DNA of 64,000 nucleotides, from contig NC_081553.1 of the NCBI RefSeq assembly GCF_963082655.1, positions 228,804,482-228,868,481 of the forward strand, read 5' to 3'. Of the stretch, positions 56,665 to 64,000 are shown one piece after another (position 1 is the stretch's first letter; each line of letters starts with the position of its first letter). A program made the position numbers and the translations under genes. The DNA is from Stomoxys calcitrans (taxonomy: Eukaryota; Arthropoda; Insecta; Diptera; Muscidae). The notes beneath the pieces were generated by a model. The model was not told the DNA's origin, did not search any database, and worked only from the letters and a program-made list of their open reading frames with translations.

Positions 56665-58370
56665 ATATTTTTCCTAACTTTAAAGATTCGAGCCAAAGAT
56701 TAGCAAACTTTGTTTAAAATTGATCACTTTACCAACTTTTTAAGAAACATTGCTTTTGGTGAAAAATATTTTCCTTCATATTAAGGATTAGTTATTTTTA
56801 ATTGTAGGGTACTAATTTTATTATTTAATTAACTTTTCTTATTTACGATTAATTTTTTATTTAAAAGGTGGTTTAATTAATTCTTAGCTATGCATCTTGT
56901 TATTAAAGAAAGAAATCTAAAATGAAAGTCAAAATATTGTAGAAAGTTAGAAAAGTGACCTTTGGTGAAGACAACAGTGAACTGTAGTTAAAGACGCAAA
57001 ATAGCCTTACAAATTGGAACGTATTTAAATATTTAATTTGTTTTTTATTAAAATGCTGACCTTAAGACCAGTAAGGAAATGTAAAAATTGGGCGATGCCG
57101 ACTTTATACCCTACACCTATCCTATAAATGGAAAGTGGGAGCTATATCATATTCTGAACCAATTTTCATGGACTTCGGCTGATATTTTCAGATTGGTTGT
57201 TAAAATGAAATCCCCGTATCAAATTTTGAGCAAAGCAAATATTTTCAAAATATAATAATTACGGTTGAAAATGACAACAAATTACCGAAAATCTGACAAA
57301 CATATGTATGGGAGCTACATATACATCCAAATCGGTTTCGACCAAACTTCTTAGATATTGTGGTAGTCATCGAGAAAAGCATTGTGCACAATTTTGGCAA
57401 GATTGGACAATAAATGCACTTGCAGAGGCTTTAGAAGTGAAAATCGATCGATATACATATATGACAGCTATATCTAAATCTGAATCATTTTCTATGAAAT
57501 TCACCAGTACTACATAAGAAAATCCTTGCTGCCAAATTTCGAGAGAATCGGTTAACAAATGAGCACATTATTACAATATTTCTCAAAATCGGACGAATAT
57601 ATATATGGGAACAATATCTAAACCTGACCCGATTTCGACCAAACTTTATAGATATTGTGGTAGTCGTCGAGGCGTTGTGCACAATTTTGACAAGTTTGGT
57701 CAATAAATGCGGTTGCAGTGACCATACAAGCGAAATTCGGATCATATATATACATATGAAAGCTTTATCTAAATCTGAACCGATTTCTATGAAATTCACC
57801 AGTAGTATCGAGAGTCAGGAGAAAATCCTTTCAAGAGAATCGGTTAACAAATGACCATTTTATTGCAGTATTACTGCAAATCGGACGAACATATATATGA
57901 AAGCTATATCCAAATCTGAACAGATTTTTTCCAATTTCAATAGGTTTCGTCTTTAGGCCGAAAAACATGCCCATACCAAATTTGGAGACGATTGGATAAG
58001 ATTGCTATCTGTAGTTTAAACAAATTAACATGGCATGGCTGAATCGAATCAGAAAGTGATTCTGAGTCAATCGGTATACTTATCAGTGGAACTATCGTAG
58101 TGGTGTAGGGTATAAAAAAGTTTTCAAAAATTAATTGAACAGCATCTATGATGCAAAATTGGAATCATGAATTAAAATAGGAATCAACCAGCAATCAAAA
58201 TTTAAAACGGACAGGCATGTCCGTTAGTAAATAGGAAATTAAATTTAAGGACAACATCTTTATTTTATAGTTTAGGTTCTTAAGCACGTTTTCACTGCTA
58301 AATTCCTACGAATAAGGAAATATCTTGAATTGTAGGACAACTTTTTTTCAGTTTATGGATCGGCATTTTC
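56665..58370 (+). repeat. R-F copy split by an R-B insertion
   Basis: 56665-57060 matches 46770-47060, and 58130-58365 matches 47080-47260, in the same orientation and order. The intervening 57069-58117 is an R-B element. The left half also carries an extra AT-rich piece (about 56810-56870) missing from the 46760 copy. Confidence 0.6.
57069..58117 (+). repeat. R-B element nested in R-F
   Basis: It begins CAGTAAGGAAATG...GGGCGATGCCGACTTTATACCC and ends GTAGTGGTGTAGGGTATAAAAA. In between are units with ACCGATTTCGACCAAAC, GGTAGTCGTCGAGG, ATGAAATTCACCAGTA, GAGAATCGGTTAACAAATGA and CGTCTTTAGGCCGAAAAAC. Both ends are present, so this defines the family's extent at about 1.05 kb. Open frames inside are translations of the repeat. 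Confidence 0.7.
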
Positions 58371-58479
58371 GGAAGAGATTTTGAGTTACATATTAAACGC
58401 ACAAATTTTGGGAGTTTCAATATTTGAATAGTATTTTAAAGATCCAAGAGCGTACTTTGATTAAGAATTTGTGTATTTG

Positions 58480-58900
58480 TCATTCGTTGATTTAAATCAA
58501 TTAATTAATAAACCTAAAACAAAAAATATCCTAACTTTAAAGGTTTGAGCCAAAACTAAGGATCTCTATTCAAAGAAGACGAATTTTCCAATTTCTTAAA
58601 AAAATTACTTAGGTGAAAAATTATTTGCTTGATATAAGGGATGAAGAACTAAATTTAATTATGACACCTTTTAGGAATAATTTCCAATAGGTGAAAAACT
58701 ATTCACTTGATATAAGGGATAAGGAACTAAATGCAATTATGATAATTTTTAGGAATAATTTCCATTGGTGGAAGAGTTTCTACTTGATTTTAAAGAATTT
58801 TTACCTAAAGTGGAAGTAAAATTGATTCTTATGTACTTTGGGTTTTGTTATTAAAGGCAAAAATGTTTCTGGAAAAAGGACAACATGTTAAGGGAAGAAT
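58480..58900 (+). repeat. R-F partial copy with an internal duplication
   Basis: TCCTAACTTTAAAGGTTTGAGCCAAA (58527) is followed by two copies of GGTGAAAAA..TATT..CTTGATATAAGGGATRARGAACTAAAT (about 58611 and 58690) and a third more distant one. TTTTGTTATTAAAGGCAAAAA (58849) follows. The order agrees with 46770-46935. Confidence 0.5.
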
Positions 58901-59408
58901 TTTTCGAAGTAAATAAATTTTAGGAAATGAGGAAATCAGATTCAATAGATGTATAGATATTCGAAGCGTGTGTGTAAGTATGTAATGGCTAATAGGTCGA
59001 TTATGGATTCAGTTGAGTTGTCAACAGACAAATTTGTAATAGAAATGTCCATTTGTGCCTTGAATTGCATAATTTTTGCAATTTATTTAGTAGTTGTACG
59101 CTCAAAGCACTAATATCGAATGAAACTGATAAAAATGTTCAACTTTATAGTATTAGTTTTATTGCATGATTTTATCTCCTAGCGACGCAACTATACGTTG
59201 TACAATACAGCAATACGTTGTATTGTAATTTCGCTTTTTGGCTTTCAGTATTGATCAGTAGTATTGATCTGCATTATTTTTTCTTGTGTGTAGTGAAGTA
59301 CTTCATAGTTGTTCACATTCGTAAATAGTAGATGGCGCCCTACAGTTGTTACACTCACACACCAAAGAAAACCCAAATTGTGTTTCCTACCAACTATTCC
59401 AGTTTGTA
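58901..59408. other. Unassigned intergenic stretch
   Basis: No gene was recognised. Short palindromic GTATTG/CAATAC motifs at 59200-59270 resemble pieces of MITE-2. Confidence 0.35.
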
Positions 59409-59576
59409 CACCAAAAGAAAAATTGTTATCGCATAGCAACAATGGTATTGATAGTAAAGCAATATCTTAAATTAATACCATAACAATACCGTATGGTATA
59501 TATAATCCATACCAAACGGTATTGTTTTGGTATTAATTTACTATCAATACAGTTGATATCAACTTTTCTTTCGGTG
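59409..59576. mobile_element. MITE-2, foldback element of 168 bases
   Basis: CACCAAAAGAAAAATTGTTATC at the left and GATATCAACTTTTCTTTCGGTG at the right are inverted. The inner parts also pair: GGTATTGATAGTAAAGC with TTTACTATCAATAC, and AATACCATAACAATACCGTATGG with CCATACCAAACGGTATTGTTTTGG. Nearly the whole element can fold. A fragment occurs at 5710-5800. No unambiguous target duplication was seen. Confidence 0.65.
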
Positions 59577-59599
59577 AAGTATTGTAGTCACTATAAGTG

Positions 59600-61191
59600 C
59601 TCGTATGCCAATGTAAGTTAGTAAATGGCTTAAATAAAAATAGTTAAACCAACTGATTTTTTTTTTTGAAATTCCAAATAAAGCCATATTTTTTAAAAGT
59701 ATAATTTTTTTTGGTTCTAAGCTAATTTTGCTAAAAATTTTAAATAAACTTAAATAAGTTGTTATAATAAGTTATTGCCTGTTAGGGCAAAGTTAAGATT
59801 AGTTTTTGTTTTTTTTTTGTAAATTTGAGTCTAAGTTGTATGAAAAAATATAAGTCTTGTTATTGTCTTATTATTTGCAGCATGCTGCACACCCTTATTT
59901 TTTTTTTAATTTTCTTACTTTTTTTTTGGGATTCTTGCTTTAGTCTTTATAAGTTTTGCTTTAATTGTTCTTTTTCTCTCTAATTAGTATTAAGTCCAAA
60001 TTGATTTTTGTTTGTTTTCTATGTGGTGCTTATTTTCATTTAACCCTTTTTGCTTAAATCAGCCACCACCTTTTAAACATTCATCTTACTCTTATCGTTT
60101 GGGCTTTCCAAAAAAAAAGTCATAATTTTCAGTTGAAAACATCAGAAAGCAAAAAATAAATTTGAAGAAAATTACCCGTTTTGCTGTGTATTATTCTAAT
60201 TTGGCATTCATCCTTCGCTTTTATATTCCATCCATCCATCCACCAGTTTTGACCAGCCAAGTTGGTTCAAGTCCTTGCCATTCCTTAGTTCCTCAAAAGC
60301 CAAAGAGCATCATTAGGAATTCATTTGCTCGCTGTAAGAAACTGGAGTTCTTCTTGATAGAAAAATTTCGCTTTCGTTTAAAGGGTTGGTTGGGTGGTTG
60401 GTAGATTTTGCAAACGGTTGGTTTGGTTGTTAGTGGGTTTTTGTGTGTTTGCAAGGGATGAGTATGTTTTGATGAAGAATAATCTTGATAATGATTATGA
60501 ATGCTGTTGGCATGAGAGTGGGTTATCAGGGTGGTTGTCTTATGGTTGTGTGCGTGTGCAAGTGAGTTGTTAGCTTTTTTAAGAGAATTCATGAGTGAAA
60601 GGCCTGAGCATTGTGTGAGTCCTTTTCTATGCATTGAAATTTATCTGCTGCCTGGTCCAGGGGTATATGTTTAGCTTTAGATAAACCTTAGACGGAGTAC
60701 TCTGTGTGTGCCTGTCCTGCTGCTGCTGATGTTGTCTTGTGAGGGGTTAAATGTATCTAACATTGATTTCGCCTCATGTCTTCTCCTCTTGGCAATAGAA
60801 AATTTCTCCCATTTAACAGTATCTAGATACCAAGTGTTGTATCTGAAAGTTACAAAGGGAAAATTCTGCTGCTTTGTCGTTTACTGCTGCTGCAGATGCT
60901 GCGTTCTGCTCTGTTCTCTTCTCCAGTTTTAATGAGGTTTGAGTTAATTTGCTTGCTTTGTATTCGCCTGAGTTATTTGTCGAGATTTTAAATTTTGCTT
61001 AATTTTAGATTTCTTGAGTCTACATTTTGTTTGTTTGTAAATTCTCTGAGTTTTATATTCTTGAGAGTTGCTTTTGTGTATTTCTTACAAAATGGCGTTT
61101 TTCTTGGACAGATTAGTTTTTATCGTTGGCTTTGTTGTTTTAGTCATTTGATTTTGACATACTTTTGTTTTGTTACTCATGGTGCATAAAT
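59600..61191 (-). other. A/C-rich block on the minus strand, possible 3' UTR
   Basis: The minus strand is conspicuously rich in A and C (CAAACAAACAAAATG, CAACCACCCAACC, GCAGCAGCAG) over nearly 2 kb, unlike the T-rich plus-strand DNA to its left, and it contains no repeat family of this window. Open frames (113 codons at 60293-60634 minus; 74 at 60708-60932 plus) are low-complexity. The composition resembles fly 3' UTRs; it follows the candidate exon at 61192-61457. No single clear polyadenylation site was chosen. Confidence 0.25.
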
Positions 61192-61457
61192 TTAATTTAT
61201 CTTGATTTTGGGTTTGTTTCTTTTGTTTTGTTTGTTTTGTACAATGGGCTTTATAAGATTTTTATCACATTTGGTTTCGAAAAGGTTTAGAATTTGGCAT
61301 TTTGTTTGGTTTGTTATGCTTTTTTCACAGTTTGTGTTAGGAGTTACGTCTTGAGTTTCATTTCGTTGAGGTGGGGTTTGGGGGGCATCCTTGTAGTTGG
61401 TGTGATCCTTATAGTGCGGGTTTCGTCTTGTGATTTGGGTTAACTGGGTTATCCTTC
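61192..61457 (-). CDS. Candidate terminal exon of an unknown minus-strand gene
   Basis: On the minus strand a strong acceptor-like sequence (TACTCCTTTACTCTCTCTGCAG, AG at 61459-61458) precedes a frame open for 87 codons to TAA at 61194-61192. The predicted tail is hydrophilic and rich in N, T, K and Q (RNPHYKDHTNYKDAPQTPPQ, then RNETQDVTPNTNCEKS). I do not recognise a family. Its base composition is much less AT-rich than the surroundings. It might instead be part of a UTR, since low-complexity hydrophilic tails also arise by chance in A/C-rich DNA. Upstream exons on that strand, beyond 61460, were not found in the window, where repeats begin at 61629. Confidence 0.22.
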
Positions 61458-61628
61458 CTGCAGAGAGAGTAAAGGAGTATATTATTATAAAGATGTGGAA
61501 AATTAAAAAAAAAACAATGAAGGCAGGATGAAATGTCTGCGAAATAAAATTAAGAAACCTCTTTGTAAGAGAAAAAATATATAACATTTCAGCAACATTT
61601 CTTATATCTTAATTTCATTTGAAAATCA

Positions 61629-62247
61629 GTAAGGAAAGGCAAAAGTTGGGCGGTGCCGACTTTATAATATCCTACACCTACACTATAGGTACAAAGTGGG
61701 ACCTATATCCAATTCTGTACCAATTTTGATGGACCTCGGCGGATGTTTTCACATGGGTTATCAAATCCGTATCAAATTTCGAACAAATATGTTCAAACTG
61801 TAATAAATAAGGCTCACAAATCACAACATTATTGCAAATTACTCAAAATCTGTGTTCATCTATCTGTCTGTCCACGTTAATTTGTGTACAAAGTACAGTT
61901 CTCAATTTCCATCCAATCGTTCTGAAATTTTGCACTGCCATATTTTTTGGCCTAGAGACGAAGCCTATTAAAATTAAAACAAATTTATTCGGATTTTGGT
62001 GTAGCGGTCCATAGATAAATTCGTCCGATTTGGACTAATATTGCAATAAAATCGTCATTTGTGAATCGATTCTCTTTGTAATTTTGCGATTTTGCACGAA
62101 GGTTGGCCCTATAAATCTCAATATTAGAGGTGAATTTTATAGTTATCAGACGAAATTTAGATATAGCTCTCATACACATGTATAGCCCTATTTTTCCTTT
62201 TAGAGCCTTTGCAAGTGAATTTGTAGACCAATCTCCCTATCACTTTT
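61629..62247. repeat. R-B element with two parts in opposite orientation
   Basis: 61629-61850 reads CAGTAAGGAAAGGC...GGGCGGTGCCGACTTTATAATA as in the plus-oriented copy at 57069. From 61855 the sequence is GTCTGTCCACGTTAATTTG, TGTACAAAGTAC and GAGACGAAGCCTATTAAAATT, the orientation of the minus copy at 4380-5189. It ends in the GACCAATCTCC unit at about 62240. The halves therefore meet head-on. Confidence 0.6.
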
Positions 62248-62250
62248 GCG

Positions 62251-62402
62251 GGGGAAGATTGAGGGGAGAAATTTTTATATGGCATAGTACCTAACAAATG
62301 TCGCCAGCATTAGAAGGGAATAACCGCCGCTGAAATTTCGTTCTTTCAGGCGTTCAGCGTCGGACATGCGGACATGCTAACCTTTGCGCTACGGTGGCCT
62401 CC
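62251..62402 (-). mobile_element. tRNA-derived SINE, copy 2, internally deleted
   Basis: The head GGAGGCCACCGTAGCGCAA, then AGGTTAGCATG, starts at 62402, followed by GACGCTGAACGCCTG. The box B part (GGTTCGAATCC) is missing, and the body resumes with CAGCGGCGGTTATTCCC and ATGCTGGCGACATTTGTTAGG. The body ends early at about 62251 against R-B sequence. Confidence 0.7.
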
Positions 62403-62454
62403 AATTTCCCATTTGAGTAATTCGTTAGATCTCAAAATGATTGCGTTTACTTAA

Positions 62455-62650
62455 GTGAACACATCCACGAGAATTCGAGCCTACGAATCGAAGTAATTTT
62501 CCATCTCAAGTAATGATATGGTCAGCTATAACCTCCGATGTCCGCTCTCCAAACATTTTTCATCGAGCCTGCGTCAAAGTAAAAGCGACTTATTATAGGG
62601 AAAACATTTCGGAAGCCGTTCAGCAAAAAATTACTGCTGTCCCATTTTTA
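62455..62650 (+). pseudogene. Tc1-like transposase fragment
   Basis: The frame at about 62490-62640 reads SNFPSQVMIWSAITSD, then RSPNIF and VKVKATYYRENISEAVQQ. This matches the VMVWGAIS.DGKSPLVF...VKINA.YY.E.IL block of Tc1-like transposases. The frame degenerates afterwards. It is a short isolated fragment. Confidence 0.6.
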
Positions 62651-63120
62651 GACGACTTTTTGCTGTTACAGCGAACATTTTTGCTGTTTTTACTTATTGT
62701 TGTTAAATTTCTTTGTCCAGTTGAAATCTACACATATGCTTTGATTTTGCTTCCATTTAGAATAGAAAGCCAAATAAAACCGCATTTAAAAAGTAAAGGC
62801 ATAATGTGGTGTGCTATATATGCATTGGGCTGGCTACAGAGATCACGATTTTGAAGCTGACCAAAGCTGCATCATCAGTCCGCTAAGACCCAAAAATATT
62901 ATATGCTTCCACCAACTTACTAAAAAGTGAGCTGTGCATTGGTAGAAGCATGCCTCTTTGAGACGAACATTGTATCATATAAGGGTACCTTCACAAACAA
63001 ATTTCTCTAGAGTTGTGTACCCATCACTGCTGTTTACCAATAATTGGCCTATTGCAATAACTGTTTATATAAAGGCTGGTGCTATGTTCAATTTTCGTTC
63101 TATTTTTTTTGTTATTACCT
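62651..63120. other. Unassigned intergenic stretch
   Basis: No coding motif or shared repeat was recognised. The Tc1-like frame continues to 62854 without family motifs. Confidence 0.35.
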
Positions 63121-63535
63121 TTTATACCCATCACCATAGGATGGGTGTATACTAATCTAGTCACTCCGTTTGTGCAAATGCAAATTTACCCATGAAACTT
63201 CTCACATATCAATGAGTGCTGTCAGATACAAGTTTAAGTTCAATGATAAGGGGTCTCCTTTTTCAGACAAGTCTGAACGGCTTGCCGCAGTGCGACACCT
63301 CTTTGGGGAGAAGTTTCTTAGTGACATAGTACCTCATAAAAGTCGCCAGATTTAGGAGTGGATAACCACCGCTGAAAATTATTTTCTGATGTTCTCGCCA
63401 ATATTCGAACCCAGGCGTTCAGCGTCATAGGTGGATATGCTTACCTCTGTGCCACGGTGGCCTTCAATCATTCCGTTTGTAACATCTCGAAAAATTGATC
63501 TAAGATCCTATGTGGTTAAGCGTTTTCCCAACATC
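63121..63535. repeat. R-A terminal fragment split by a SINE
   Basis: TTTTATACCCATCACCATAGG, ATGGGTGTATACTAATC and TCACTCCGTTTGT (63121-63174) resume after the SINE with TCATTCCGTTTGTAACATC and TCGAAAAATTGATCTAAG (63468-63505), the usual order of the R-A end module. The repeated TCAYTCCGTTTGT is the target duplication of the SINE. Confidence 0.7.
63175..63467 (-). mobile_element. tRNA-derived SINE, copy 3, full length with target-site duplication
   Basis: From 63467 on the minus strand: GAAGGCCACCGTGGCACAG, then AGGTAAGCATATCC, GGGTTCGAATATTGG (box B), CAGCGGTGGTTATCC, GTGTCGCACTGCGGCAAGC and CATTGATATGTGAGAAG, ending near ATTTGCATTTGC. It is flanked by 13-base direct repeats TCACTCCGTTTGT (63162-63174) and TCATTCCGTTTGT (63468-63480), one mismatch. 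Length is 293 bases. Confidence 0.85.
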
Positions 63536-63823
63536 CCATTATGGAACAAATTAGAGGAAAACAAACTTCTCACAATATCAATTGAGTGTTGCTCGATTCA
63601 AATTTAAGATCCCGTTTTATGCCGAGTCCGAAAAGCGTATCACTGAAAATTGACACATCTTTGTTGAGAAGTTGCACATGGATGAAATACTAACAAATGT
63701 TGCCAGCATTTAGTGAGGGGATAACAATTGCTGAAAAATGTTTTAAGATGTTCTTGCCGCGCGGGATTTGAACCCGCGCGTTTGGGCACGATAGGAAATG
63801 TTTTATCGTTACACAGTGTTGCC
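63536..63823 (-). mobile_element. SINE copy 4 with a different tRNA-like head
   Basis: The body (CAGCAATTGTTATCCCC, ATGCTGGCAACATTTGTTAG, TTTCGGACTCGGCATAAAAC, TGATATTGTGAGAAG) is homologous to the other SINE copies. The head instead reads GGCAACACTGTGTAACG, then CCAAACGCGCGGGTTC, AAATCCCGCGCGGC. Box B (GGTTCAAATCC) sits in a perfect GCGGG/CCCGC T-stem. The sequence between 63823 and the body start is not alignable to the GGAGGCCACCGTAGCG head apart from the polymerase III boxes. Confidence 0.65.
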
Positions 63824-63877
63824 AAATCAAAAAATCTTGGAAATAATTGTAAAACTTTTCAAAGGATGGAGATATAT

Positions 63878-64000
63878 ATGCAAATTGCAAATTTTGCCCA
63901 TGAACATTCCACTAAGGGACAGGGGCAAACTTCTCACATATCAATGAGTGCAGTCCGATTCAAATTTAAGTTCAATGATAAGGGGCCTCCTTTTTATAGC
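63878..64000 (-). mobile_element. tRNA-derived SINE, copy 5, 3' part, cut by the window edge
   Basis: The reverse complement of 63878-64000 gives GCTATAAAAAGGAGGCCCC, TTATCATTGAACTTAAATTTG, AATCGGACTGCACTCATTG and GTTTGCCCCTGTCCCTTAG, the 3' half of the SINE body. The head would lie to the right of the window. Confidence 0.75.

Noticed and set aside
57308..57799. Open frames of 63-104 codons on both strands
   Set aside because: Within the R-B element; frames exist on both strands because the repeat lacks stops by chance.
60293..60634. 113-codon minus-strand frame rich in N, H, K and T
   Set aside because: Low-complexity, no acceptor close to its start; more likely UTR-like sequence than a CDS.
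63740..63823. Possible true tRNA gene (perfect T-stem around GGTTCAAATCC)
   Set aside because: It is joined directly to a SINE body and lacks a matching acceptor stem and clear anticodon arm, so it was called as a SINE head.

Overview
The window looks like a stretch of a higher-fly (Diptera) chromosome, most probably a calyptrate/muscid such as Stomoxys, Haematobia or Musca. This is inferred from three spliced genes of the insect ecdysteroid kinase-like (EcKL/CHK kinase-like, PF02958) family with short GT-AG introns, from mariner, Tc1 and LOA/I-like retroelement remnants, and from interspersed repeats of a kind I associate with calyptrate flies. The species call rests on recall, not on a search. 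There is no bacterial-type gene organisation, rRNA gene or CRISPR array.

Layout. 1-1765: decayed non-LTR retroelement (reverse transcriptase plus RNase H, minus strand). 2186-5552: EcKL copy 1, exons 2-4; its first coding exon is not visible. 5.6-10.3 kb: repeats, with an unusual foldback mariner inserted in a second non-LTR fragment. 10340-13399: EcKL copy 2, complete, four exons, 428 residues. 13.5-15.6 kb: a repeat with internal tandem units. 15782-18898: EcKL copy 3, complete, four exons, 423 residues. 19.0-19.4 kb: a long near-perfect hairpin and a small coding-like minus-strand tail. 19.7-27.0 kb: densely packed repeats (SINE, MITE, two unnamed families here called R-A and R-B, Tc1 and mariner remnants). 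27-59 kb: very AT-rich, T-biased DNA without convincing genes but with several tandem arrays, foldback/TIR elements and fragments of a further unnamed family, R-F. 59.6-61.5 kb: less AT-rich and A/C-biased on the minus strand, possibly a terminal exon and 3' UTR of an unknown minus-strand gene. 61.6-64.0 kb: R-B, R-A, a Tc1-like fragment and four tRNA-derived SINE copies.

The three kinase genes share splice positions and phases, so they are tandem duplicates of one ancestor. EcKL enzymes are thought to phosphorylate ecdysteroids or xenobiotic-derived small molecules in the cytosol; the substrate of these copies cannot be read from sequence. Everything else is best explained as layered transposable elements, and nested insertions allow relative dating and definition of element borders. 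No clearly new multi-gene system is visible. The best unexplained items are the foldback mariner, the hairpin at the convergent 3' ends near 19.1 kb, the SINE bodies carrying two different tRNA-like heads, the small foldback hairpin family (53.2 and 39.9 kb), and the A/C-rich block at 59.6-61.5 kb.
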